Shown: positions 7,085 through 18,100 of the stretch, piece after piece
How positions within the stretch are numbered: the stretch's first letter is position 1
How the letters are laid out: the number at the start of each line of letters is the position of its first letter
Source of the DNA: a virus
Strand: one strand, 5' to 3'
Length of the DNA stretch: 60,024 bases
IMG/VR virus record: IMGVR_UViG_3300042455_000193
Span: 1 to 60,024 of that record
Program-made: the position numbers and the translations under genes
Notes under the pieces: model-generated
Database searches by the model: none
Told to the model about the DNA's origin: nothing
What the model saw: only the letters and a program-made list of their open reading frames with translations

Positions 7085-7289
7085 AATCATTGAGATGGCT
7101 AAACAGGCTGGATTTAGGATTGGTTTAGATATTCCAAGCATTTATGAGGCACATGAACGCTTTGCCAAGCTAGTAGCACAGCATGAGCGTGAGGCGTGTG
7201 CTTATTGGGCAGGGATTGCACTACTTGGCGCTGATCAACGCCTCTCGAATCGAGTAGATCAAGCCATCCGAGCAAGGGGACAAGCATGA
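7071..7289 (+). CDS. Small conserved phage protein
   Basis: 72 residues. MTQDEIIEMAKQAGF and FAKLVAQHEREACA are recurrent in small early phage proteins of unknown function. The in-frame ATG at 7053 would add MKKLVT; the 7071 start is preferred because that N-terminus is the common one, though neither has a strong ribosome site. It overlaps both neighbours. Confidence 0.65.
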   Translation: MTQDEIIEMAKQAGFRIGLDIPSIYEAHERFAKLVAQHEREACAYWAGIALLGADQRLSNRVDQAIRARGQA

Positions 7290-7759
7290 CTAAAGACGAA
7301 GCATTACGCCTTGCATTGGAGGCGTTGGAAAAACTCTGGAACATCATTGACGACATAGACACTTATAGCGATATGGCAAAAGCGGATGAAAAGCTATATC
7401 GTTCATTGGTTGAACGCAGACAGCGCCAGCGGTTTGAAGAAACTGGAATATCAACTGATGGCTATGAATTGCATGGGGGAGCCATCACCGCCATTAAAGC
7501 CGCACTAGAAGCGAAGGATGAGCCTGTGGCTTGGGCGATGTTGCATGACAATGGACATTTCATTGATGCAATACACCCTAATGAACACGCAAGAGTAGAA
7601 GGCGAATACATCACACCTCTTTACACCACCCCACCACAGCGCATATGGGTAGATGTGCCGCTAGATGAAATTCCAGAAATCTATATTGGCGACCTCGCTT
7701 TTGTGCATGGCGTTCAGTGGGCCCAAGCCAAACTAAAAGAATTAAACACCACCAATTAA
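7286..7759 (+). CDS. Conserved early phage protein
   Basis: 157 residues. The N-terminus MTKDEALRLALEALEK, the central AITAIKAALEAKDEPVAWAM and the LYTTPPQR segment form a modular pattern frequent in phage early genes of unknown function. The C-terminal ~40 residues (IYIGDLAFVHGVQWAQAKL) look like a separate small domain. It is the last gene of the early operon before the integrase and overlaps the previous gene by 4 bases. Confidence 0.75.
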   Translation: MTKDEALRLALEALEKLWNIIDDIDTYSDMAKADEKLYRSLVERRQRQRFEETGISTDGYELHGGAITAIKAALEAKDEPVAWAMLHDNGHFIDAIHPNEHARVEGEYITPLYTTPPQRIWVDVPLDEIPEIYIGDLAFVHGVQWAQAKLKELNTTN

Positions 7760-7760
7760 C

Positions 7761-7789
7761 AGCTTTGCTATACTAATGTTCGCAAAGCT
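7761..7789. repeat. Inverted repeat AGCTTTGC / GCAAAGCT before the integrase
   Basis: Eight-base perfect arms with a 13-base loop. Inside lies TTTGC-TAT-ACTAA (7764-7776), 8 of 10 matches to the recurring operator palindrome. CAAAGCTTTG at 7783-7792 recurs at 9056-9065 beyond attP. It could be an operator of the int promoter or a recombinase/Xis site. Confidence 0.5.
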
Positions 7790-7820
7790 TTGTTGATTAG
7801 TGCCTACTAGAAGGATCTGT

Positions 7821-8903
7821 ATGGCAATCAAGCAAAGAGGCAGGGTCTGGTGGTACGAGTTTACGTTGAATGGGAAGTCCTACCGGGGCTCTTGTAAGAC
7901 GCAAGACGAGCATCAGGCACAGGAGTACCACGACAAGGTTAAGGCTGCTGCTTGGCGGCACTCGGTGGTGGGCGAGAAGGTCAGGCGTACATGGGGCGAG
8001 ACGCTCAAGCGCTGGCTGGGTGAGCACGAGAACAAGAAGTCGTATGTTGACGATACAAGGTACGCCGCTTTTTGGACTGAGGAGTTTGCTCGGGCGGGGG
8101 TTGTGTATCTGGATCAGATTACGCCAGACGCAGTGAGCAAGATTCGGGATGCCGAGGTTGGCAGAAAGCACAAGAGATCGGTGAATGTTGAGCGTGTGAT
8201 TTCAAAGAACACGGTTAACAGGAAGCTGGCTCTTCTTCGCAGTGTGATTAACGCCGCGCATGCCGAGTACTTGTGGTTGGAGACGAGACCGTTGTTCAGG
8301 GGGTTTACTGAGAACAATGAGATCGTGAGGTTTTTGGAGCCGCATGAGTTTGAGAGACTGCACAAGGCGTTGCCTAGTCCCTACAACCGGATGGCGCTCT
8401 TTGCGGTTAGCACGGGCTTGAGGTTCGGTAACGTTGGGGGCTTGAGGTGGGAGTATGTAAACCTTGCAAGGAGAACGGTGACGTTCCCTAGTACCTTGAT
8501 GAAGAATGGCAAGCCGTTTTCTGTGGCTTTAAATTCTTCGGCAACGGATGTGGTGAGAGCTCAGTTGGGTGCTAGTGATGAGTGGGTTTTTCCGAGCAGC
8601 ACGGGGGGAAGGATTCCATCCATTCCCTCCAAGATGTGGAAGAAGGCGCTGAAAGATTCTGGGATAGAGAACTTCAGGTGGCACGATCTTAGGCACACAT
8701 GGGCCTCGTGGTTGAGGCAAAGTGGGAAGGTAGGCTTGGATGTGATCCAAGAGATGGGGGGCTGGAAGTCAGCGGTGATGGTGCAGAGGTACGCACACAT
8801 GTCTGTTGAGCATTTGGCGCAGAGTGCGAGTGTGTTGGATGGGGTTTTAAACCCCTCACATTCTGCATTCGCACAAATCTCACACAACAGGGGTGTATTG
8901 TGA
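7821..8903 (+). CDS. int: Tyrosine integrase
   Basis: 360 residues. The N-terminus (MAIKQRGRVWWYEFTLNGKS) is the short arm-binding-like module. A SAM-like core-binding region follows (~residues 55-160) and then the catalytic domain. Catalytic residues are visible: Arg about residue 201 in STGLRFGNVGGL, HDLRHTWAS at about 288-296, the GW pair in EMGGWKS, and the nucleophile Tyr about 323 in VQRYAHMS. It should join attP to a host tRNA-Asn gene. AAGGA precedes the ATG at 7821; a GTG at 7800 would add seven residues. attP lies 32 bases past the stop. Confidence 0.95.
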   Translation: MAIKQRGRVWWYEFTLNGKSYRGSCKTQDEHQAQEYHDKVKAAAWRHSVVGEKVRRTWGETLKRWLGEHENKKSYVDDTRYAAFWTEEFARAGVVYLDQITPDAVSKIRDAEVGRKHKRSVNVERVISKNTVNRKLALLRSVINAAHAEYLWLETRPLFRGFTENNEIVRFLEPHEFERLHKALPSPYNRMALFAVSTGLRFGNVGGLRWEYVNLARRTVTFPSTLMKNGKPFSVALNSSATDVVRAQLGASDEWVFPSSTGGRIPSIPSKMWKKALKDSGIENFRWHDLRHTWASWLRQSGKVGLDVIQEMGGWKSAVMVQRYAHMSVEHLAQSASVLDGVLNPSHSAFAQISHNRGVL

Positions 8904-8934
8904 GTAGCTCCTTACCTGCAAAGCTACTGGAATA

Positions 8935-8979
8935 TGGCTCCTCGAGCTGGGTTCGAACCAGCGACCTACGGATTAACAG
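8935..8979 (-). other. attP: attP core: 3' 45 nt of tRNA-Asn(GTT)
   Basis: Read on the minus strand this is the 3' part of a tRNA. It has anticodon loop CTGTTAA (GTT, Asn), 3' anticodon stem ATCCG, variable loop GTAGGTC, a T-arm GCTGG-TTCGAAC-CCAGC that pairs perfectly, acceptor strand TCGAGGA, discriminator G and CCA. The 5' half (acceptor, D-arm) is missing, so it is not a functional gene. This is the usual sign of an attP that restores the tRNA gene on integration. The position just beyond int supports it. Confidence 0.93.
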
Positions 8980-8999
8980 GGTGACAGTGGATACAAAGG

Positions 9000-9070
9000 T
9001 TTACTAATTAGTACCAGCATTTACTAGAATTGTTTAACTTACGCGCTAATCTAAACAAAGCTTTGCAAAG
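9000..9070. other. Candidate recombinase arm-site region beside attP
   Basis: Contains TTTACTA at 9000-9006 and 9020-9026 (20 bases apart) and the overlapping palindromes CAAAGCTTTG and CTTTGCAAAG at 9056-9070. CAAAGCTTTG also occurs upstream of int. The spacing relative to the core is compatible with integrase arm or accessory sites; this is an inference. No gene lies between 8904 and 9154. Confidence 0.4.
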
Positions 9071-9121
9071 GTAAATGCAGTACCGTAAACACACAGAAGT
9101 CACACAGGGTTTATACCTACC

Positions 9122-9156
9122 AGACCTACGGAGTAAACATCCGTAGGTCTTTTTTT
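9122..9156 (+). terminator. Rho-independent terminator after int/attP
   Basis: Perfect 10-bp stem AGACCTACGG/CCGTAGGTCT, a 9-base loop, then seven T on the plus strand. It stops rightward integrase transcripts before they enter the convergent late operon. The T-run overlaps the stop codon of the giant gene. The left arm repeats ACCTACGGA of the attP core. Confidence 0.9.
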
Positions 9157-12100
9157 ATTCATTCGATACAGCCACACCCTCAAACTTGGATCTGGTAAAT
9201 GCTTTGGTAGCTTGAGCATACAACCTACGCTCCGCTTCCTTCTCGATGTTCTGGTAGTTGATGACTTGCTTTCGCATCGCTTCAGCTTCCTTGGTTTTAC
9301 CAGCCCGAACCAAGACATCTACCTGCTCTTCAGCTTTGTAGCTGGGTCTTCGCATATTCTTGATGCTCTGCTCGACTGACTTCAGGATGGCAACTGTCTG
9401 CCCCAACTCAGGATGCTCCGCCATGATGGCTTTCCTGCGAGGGTCATCAATCTCGTACTTAATTGCATCGTTGTACAAAGCTGTTGCTTCTTTGAATACC
9501 CTTCGGAATGACTGAGCGTCAGCCGACTCAGACGGATAAGCCGAGAACCTGTCAGCCAAAGGCTCCTTCTCCCTTGGTACATCCATACCCCGAGCCTTCC
9601 TAGTCTCATTACCAAGGTATCTGTAGAGTTCGTTTGCCACACCGGGGGTATACCCTTGTATCAGATGATCAATCAAAGCGGGGCTAATGTCAGCACCCTT
9701 CTGGTTGAATCTATCGCCGCCGGTAACACGCTGAAGCCAGACAGTAAAGTCTTTCGATATAGGGTTAACGGAAGCAAAAGCTTTATTCACATCTGATCGA
9801 CCCTCTTGATCGGGACCTGTTAACTCTGGGTAAATGGGACCGCCAAAGCGGTTCTTGTTCACCTCATACTGATACGGTGTGACACCAATGGTAGGCATCA
9901 AAACAGCTAAAGCCTGTTTATAAGGCTCCGATGCAACCTTAGTTAAGTCAAAGCCTGATCCACCCACGGGTGAGAACGCTTCAAAGAACGCTTGCATGAT
10001 GCGCTTTGCTGTAGTGGTTAAAGGTACTGGTCCATTGACCGAGTCAGACATGAATACACCAGCAGCGTAGAACGCATTCCAGCCATAGGGTAGGGGGATA
10101 GCGCCCCATCTCTCATTTGGCGCAACTATGATCGATGTAGCCCGTTTGTAGATGGGTATATCGTCAACTACATTCTTGCCGTGCTTCTTCTTGTACTCGT
10201 CATCCTCATCATCACCCGCTGCTCGAGTCATCGTGCCTACTATGAAGCCCATTGCCGTCAAGCTTCCAGCCAAAGCGGCAAACCTACCCTTGTTGTTCCT
10301 TGCAAGCTCAACCATTTGAGCCGTACCCTGCACCGCAGGATTAAAGAACAAATACAAAGCTCGGACTGCTTCGTTATTTCCACGCATGTTGAAGTCAACC
10401 GTTACCCGGCCAGCATAATCCGCTGCCTGACGGGGAGTTGAGCCGTTCTTTGTCAAGGCTGAATAAGCCGCCAGTCTAGGAGCCATCTCCATTGGGATGG
10501 TCAGCAGCTCCATGAACTTGAGCATGCCGTGCATTTTGGACAGGGTACTCGTGCCGTGCAAAGCCTCATGAATCATTAGAGATTGCTGCTCAAGATCCTT
10601 GCGGTTAATGAACGAAGTCAAAGCGCCAGCAGATCTAGCTTCGTTGTAGATTGCCATACGATCACGATCAGCCTTGCCAGTCGTAGCCGTCGCAAGCAAG
10701 CGAGTGCCGCGAGAAATTGCAAGCAATGTTTTCTGGGCTGCTTTACCTGCTGCAGTAGAGGGTTGCATATCCATGATCGCCATGTGCAGTGCAACACCCA
10801 TAAAAGGCACAAGCTCCTTCATCATCTGCCCAGCAGTAGCAGTTTTAACTTCACCATTGACGGCTGAGTTAAAGAACAAAGTCTGAACGTCTCGAGCGAA
10901 GTTAACCGTAATCCACAATGGGTTATAGGTAGTGATCAGCTGCCCAGTAAACCGAGTGATCTGACCAATTGCATGTAGCAAACGATTTTGCGCAACTGGA
11001 TTCGTGCCGTATAACGATTCAACAATGGAACCGGCTCCAGTATCTTTAAACCTAATGGTTATTGGTATACCTCTTAGCCTTGCGACCATCACATCAGGCT
11101 GTCGAATGTATTGTTCGTTATCTATGATCTGAACAAAACCATCTTCACCAATCTTTTTAATCTTAGATTGCTCATTGATAGAGACAAAGTTCGGGTCATA
11201 GTTTGTTTCAAAGAATGCCAGAACTTTTAGTGAGACTAAATTCTTTTGACCACGAATAATGGATGCCTCGTAGCCAAGGATGGTTCTAGCCAGCACCTCT
11301 TGCGCAATGTCAGATCTACCAAGCGCTCTCTTATCACGAGCTTTATTCAAGAACTTGGTGCTCATGTTTAAGCTAGGGTCATCCATGAAGTCTTCGTCAA
11401 CTTCTTTATTGATGCCAGACAGATTCCGGTAATGCGCATAGGCAGAACGTCTTGCTTCACCATCCTTCTTTGTAATCAATCCAGTGGCAATCTCATTGTT
11501 AATCTTCTTGTCGCTCATTGCATCCAAGAGTTTGCCGATCTCATTGAACTGCTTGGCGTAAGACTGCTGGCTTACAAAGTCAAGGATCTCCCTTGCAATA
11601 AGGGTGTCCATACCAGAGCCTTTTAGGCTGGTTGGATTAATCCTATTGATCTGCAAGTTACGCTCTTCAGCTGTCTGGGCAACTAGGAAAAGATTCAACA
11701 TCTCATCAATAGTGGCGGCTTGGATTGTCCCATCCTCCGATGCGTACCCCTGCTTACCCTTTTGCTTTCTTGCTTCTTTCAGCAAGTTCATGATTGGAGT
11801 GACGAACTCTTTGTTTGCATCCTCAACCATGACAGCTGTCTGGCGCTCATACAAACGCAAGTCTTTGCGCAGATCAAGCTGATCGCTTACACGACCAATC
11901 TTCTCCATCTGCTCAACGATCCTAAATACCGGAGCGTACTGGTTCTGTAACTTGTTAACAGCAGCATTCCAGTAACCACGCAGTCTGCTAACTTCACGAG
12001 ACTTCTCGAACGCCACGTAGTCAGCAGGGATCTTGTTGTCTCTGAAGAATCCAGAACGCACACGCTGCTCAACAGTACCCAATCTCCTCATAAACTGCTG

Positions 12101-15100
12101 AAGCTGATCGTAGTTGTCGAACGTATTTACAAACGATCTTTGGCGGATGTCTCCGTTCTTATTGGAAAACAAATACCATGTGTCATTTAGTGGGTCATAA
12201 CGAGCATAGCCTGTGGTGTTACCACCTTTGGTAGCAAACAACTCATAAGGCAATTTGCCTTCAGCCAGTCGGATATCTCGAGGCGCACCCTTAAGTGGGC
12301 TGTATCCACCGCCATTGTCTACGTGCTGCTTTGCCATCTTTAGGCTGTAAGCCAATTCAGCACTGGTCATCTTGCCAAGGAAGTCAGCCAAGAAGTTAAA
12401 GCCAATGCTACGTAGACCAGCAATCGTCTTGCCAATCCACTCTGTTGCCGCTGATACCTCTACGCCATCAGCCGCCATGTCAGCCAAGACTTCATCGATG
12501 GCTTGCAGCTTGGTTACTCCGCCTTTAGCCACGGCAGCATCTACAGTACGGCGGACAACCTCGTTAGAGTTGTACATGTTCAGCAGGAACTGATCGAAGT
12601 CAGCGCCTTGGAACGCACGGTTGCCCAAGTGTCCGTAAATCTCATGGAAGAGGGTGAACTGCGTGTCCGCCTCGCCAGTCAAATAGTCAGCAAACAGGTA
12701 GGTTACGCCAGTAGCGCTATCGAACAAACCTTTAGCGCCCATACCTTCAGTCAGCATACCTGTGACTTGGTCACGCAAGGCTGCGGGCAATTGGAAGTGG
12801 CTGTTTAGCACCACGATCTGAGGAGCGTTCTTCCACTTGCTGGTAATCTTGGCTACATACGTATTGACCAACTCGTTGGTTAGAACGCCACTGAACATTC
12901 CTCGACGCAGCGGAGCATCATCCTCCCGGGTTGTCATGTCTTGAACATCAACTTCTTCGCCAATGTTATATAGCTCATCGGTAGAAAGATCATCTGTGTT
13001 CTCTTGTCTACCACTAGATCTCTCAAAATCTTCAATAGAAATTGTTGGGGATTCACCAGCAGCGTCTCTCTCTTCCGCTCTTGTGTCCCTAATCTGGTCA
13101 AGCGTGTCTTCCCTTGTCTCCCCAAAGCCCATGTCTTCGCGTAGCTTTGCACCATACTGAGACATGGTATTACCGGTTGATGTGTTCACCACATCTTCCA
13201 TTAATCCATTCATTACCAGACTGTCAATGTGATCAGAAAGAATCTGCTCGGCTTGAACAGTTCCTCGCTCAAAGATCTCGCCTGTGGTTGGATCAACTCC
13301 AGTCATTGCAATCTGATTGACTGCATTAGCAGCATCAGTAATATCCCGTAGATCACTCAACTGTGATCTGATAATCTGGTTTCGGAATTGCCCGAACGTG
13401 GCATCATCCATGAACCGCATACCAAGAAGTTCCTTAATGAATGGAACTCTTGCAGATAAGTTAACTTCGGTATTAACAGCTTTTCTCTTGTTATCGATCC
13501 AAGTTTCAAACTCCTTTTGCTCCGCCTCAGACAAGATATCAAGAACTTGTGTTCTTAAATCTGGTCTAAAGTGCATTGCATATGCAACGTCCCCAAAGTA
13601 AGCATCAACCAGATTCGGAATAGTCTTTGAAAGAATGATCTGCTCACGCTCTGGCATTGTTGATGGATTGCGCATCTCATTCAACGTATGGTCAAGGAAC
13701 AGGAGGTGAGGGAATGCATCCTCTAATGTGTTGGATTCCCTGTCTCCAATCTTGCGGCGTTTAGCTACGTTCTGTGTGGCTTCCTTCCATGCTTGGTAAC
13801 CAGCAACTTCTGAATCAGTGAACGTTCCGTTCTTTAGCAGACCGGGATTAAAGTTAATCACCGAATCCATTGAGCGCATCCATGCGTCACGATTAGCGTA
13901 GCCTGTACCTGCTTGAGCTAGATAGTCTGTAAACCTTTGGCGTAATGCAACGTGCGTATTCTGGGTAATTGCGAAAGGAATATCCACGCCTTGCATACTG
14001 AAAACATCAATGAAGTCATCAAAGCGAAGCAAGCCATCACGACTGGCTGCAGATGCCCAAGAGGTTATCTGGCTTAGTCGTCTGTCGTATTGAGTACCAA
14101 CAAGGTTTGGAAGATCGCCAACTAACCCAGCTAAGAATCGCTTAACAACATTAGCCTTGTTGGTAATGTCGCCTTCCTTGGCAGCTTGATCAATCGCTTG
14201 AGATGCGTCAGCAACAGAGATGGTATTACTACGTACATCCTGAATCAGCTTTCCTAATGCCTCTTCCTCTGTCATTGGAGGTGTTTGATTGGCGGCATCT
14301 TGAGCGGCATTTAACTGCTCTTGGATTTCATTTTGAATCTCAGCTTCAGTTGCAGTAGATTCTTTAAAACCTTCGCTATTGAACTTAGACCTAGCCAACC
14401 TGTTTTGTCTAGCCTCAGACTCTGTAACCGCCAAGGCAGTCAGCATCTGCATGTAGTTAGATAGAAGCTCATTTACTTCTTCGCGGTTGGACCCAGCAAT
14501 GATCGCCTCTTTGGACAGACCCATCATGGTGTCAGCCATGCGGGCAGCGCCACGCTTGAACAAAGCCGCCTTGCTTGCAGCGGACTTGCCTCGAATAAGC
14601 TCAAGCTCTTCGTTTAACTGGCGTAAGCGACCAAGAAGTTCTTGTTTGGTTGATGGTTTGTCGTAAACAAATCCATCAGCGCTGCGGTCATAAGCGTTTA
14701 GATCGCTGTATCCCCACATGCCAGCATTCTCGTCTGACTCATCTTGTAGCTTGAATACTGACTGAGTTCCGTCGCTGTTCTTTACAACCATCGTATTCAA
14801 AGCACTCAGCTTTCCGTACAAATCATTGATTTGTTTTTCCAAAAGCTTACGAGTGTTTGTGAAGTACGCAGTTTGCGTAGTCTGACCAATGATTCCATTG
14901 AACTTACGACGCAACTCCTCTACTGGCTCAGAGTACACAACACGCTTTTCTGCTGGTGCTGGCGCTTCTTTAACTGGCTTGTCTTTAGTAAGCTCGTCCA
15001 GTTGTTTACCTCTGCCTGTACCAATCATTGCCTTCTTAGGCGCTGCCTTGGCTTTCTTCATCAGACTTGAGAAGTCAATACCCCGAGTTTCAAACAACTT

Positions 15101-18100
15101 GTTTTCTCTGAAAACCTTAGATGCTTGACCAACGTTGCCTTGAGACAACAAAGATTCAACCTGAACCAATGGATCATTGGCTCTGAATGTTTCGTTATCG
15201 TTTTCTTCTTGGTCAATGTTGGCTTGACGTACCGTCTTAGCATCTGCCTCAATCTGTTGCTTTAACTTAGATGCCTGATCTGTCTTACCTTCTTTGCGAA
15301 GGCGATTAACTTCAGCCATTCGGTCTTCGACAATCTCTGCCTTATCCCATGTTCCATCGACAGTTTCGTTATAGCCGTTCTCAGAAAGGTACTTGGCAAC
15401 CTCACGCTCACCTACGTTGAAGTCACGGGATCTGTCGGATGCTTTATCTGTAACAATTGTTGCGCCAGCATCAATAGCTTTTTGTATTTCAACAAAGTCT
15501 GGAGCAACACGACCAGAACGATTGCCTTCCGCAGAAATAAAGACTGTATCGTTTGAACTATAAGATCCAACGTTAGCCTTGTTCCCAAATGCTTTGGCAT
15601 ACGCCGTAGTTGAGCTTCTATCGCTGCCCCTGCCTATGAATTTGGTAGCCTTGTCAGCTTTAAGTTGATCTTTAGCTGTGTATTGACTGGTGATGGGTAG
15701 CCTTATACCTGCTGGCTGTCCGCTGGATGCCTCAGAATCCTCCATGAAGCTGGCTGTCTGGTCTCCAGAGTTACCTTTCTGTTGCGCCAACTCAGCCGCC
15801 ACAGAAGACAGCAAATCTCTCACTGTCTCGACATCCGTGAGTTGTTTTTGCAAACCATCGGCTCTGCCAAACATCTCCTTCATCTTTGCAAGGATGCTGT
15901 CAATAGCAATACGAACTGCTTCGAGTAGGTTGGGATTCTTTTGTCCCACCATCTGCCAGAACCTACCATCATTGAACATCAAACCAAGGATGTCACCGGT
16001 AATCTCACTGTCTATATCATTTTTGGAATAACCAAGATCACTCAGCTTCTTGGCGTATCTTGCGTATGCATTCCCCTTGAGGTAACCAACAATACTTGCA
16101 GACAATTCATCCGCTAAAGCTTTGTTTCGATTCTCAAGCTGATGCCATACCTCATGACCTAAGATAAACATGCCATCAACCTTAGACAGTGCTGCCGTGT
16201 TGATGTAAATGTTGTTGCTGTTGTTGTCGCTGAATCCCTTGACTGTTGACTTCTCGGTTGTGTAGCCATTTAACTGAACGCCAAACGCATCAGCAATCTT
16301 CTGCAAGAACGGAGGGACTTCCGTCATCTGAATTTCTGCAGGAGCTACGCCTTCTTTACCCTTTCGAGTATTGGACTCTGTCAGGTGGAATGCGATGACA
16401 TCTTGCGGGGCAGTACCCACATTACCGGCACGATTCTCTGGAGCGTTAATTACCAGAGGCGTAGTCTGCTGCTCAAAACCTGTAGAAGTATTGGCTTGAC
16501 TGCCGGTTGGTGGCAGATTTTCAGGGGACCCTCCAACATTAGAAGCCGTCGCATCTGGAGTCGATTGCTGAAAGATTTGAGTGTTATCAATCTGTGGTGA
16601 TAAACCAATCTGAACACCACTAGATTGTGGTGTGCTTGCTTTATCTTGGTTTATATCGACTTGGGGTTGATCAAAACCTACATCGGCTAGGTCTTGCGCC
16701 GCATCAATCTGAGACTGATCAAAAGATGCGCTGGTTAAGTTTGGCTGCAATACCCCATCCGCTGTATCAGTTAAATCTGTTTGCGGACGTTCTGTTGTAG
16801 CCCCTTGCGCATCCCACATCGCCTCATTCTCAGCATCAATATCTTCTTGAGTACGTTGCGGCTTGGGTGGGAATTTAACTCTGCCCATAGGGGGGAGGGT
16901 ATTCCCGTAGACTTCTGCGCTAGTCAAGAAATCTTCGCCTAACTGAGGAGCATCACTTAAGATTGAGTAGCCTTCATTGATAGCTACCATGTTACCTTTG
17001 AGTGAGTTAAATGCTTCGCTTAAACCAACACGACTTGCTACCCGATCAAGAGATTGTTTGGTAGCTGTACCAGCCTCATCGTCTGATGCTTGGTCATACA
17101 GAGCAGTCATCATGTCCAACGTCTTACGTGTGCCTTGATCAGCATCCCGTTTGAAAGCTCCCTCGATATCAACCGTAGCTCTCAACAAGTTAGCGTCTTC
17201 CAATCGGGTTATGTCTTGATTGAGTTCTTCTTTGGTTGATTGGATATTGCCTCTAGGATCAAGTCCACGAAGTTCAGCCACATTTGTAGCCTGTGTTAGT
17301 TGACCGGGCTTCTCAAGCTTGGCTAATCCACCAAGCTCTGTAACGCTCATAGAAAGCCCTGCAAGCGCTTCCAGTACAGCCTCTGTGGGTGATGCCTCAC
17401 CAGTAGCAGCAAGCTCACCAAGGTACTCTCCAAGACCCTCGCCAACAGTTTCTAATCCAACAGCGGCAGTACCCCTGCCAGCTTTACGTGCAATGGTATT
17501 AACTCCTTCAAGCGCCGTAGTCTGAGCATTACGAATTGCTGATACCAACTTTGGATCTGTAACACCTTCACGAACCATCGCTTCAAACGTGGCTTTCTCC
17601 AAAGCCGCAGTGCTTGCTTCTCTGCCTTGATTGGCAGTAGCCTTTAGCGCCTCAACTTGAGATTGCTTGATTGAAGTTGCTAACTTTGTAGCGTCGTATC
17701 CCGCTGATTCAAGGGTACGCACAGTAGCCGCTTCGACGGCACGGTTGGCTGTACCCAAGATCCATTTGGATGCGCCAAGGGTAGCTACGTCCACTGCGGT
17801 AATGACACCGCCTTTAACAACACCTTGCTGGATCGCTTCATAACGCTCTGCGTCTGAAAAATTACCATCACTTGCAGCTTTCTGCGCCTTGCCGCCAATC
17901 TCCAATGCTGTATTGGCAGAGAACAAACCAGTAATAAAACCAGCAACAGCGCCAATTGGACCACCCAAAGCAAAACCTGCCGCTCCTCCAGCCGCGCCAG
18001 CACCTAAAGATACAGCGGTGTTAGGCAGCTGAGACACAACCATTTGGAATGCGCCTTCAGGATTGTCATACACAGCGCCAGCAACGTTCTTGATACCCGC

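Noticed and set aside
8935-8979. A tRNA gene
   Set aside because: Only the 3' half is present; no D-arm or 5' acceptor strand lies upstream on the minus strand, so it is an att site.
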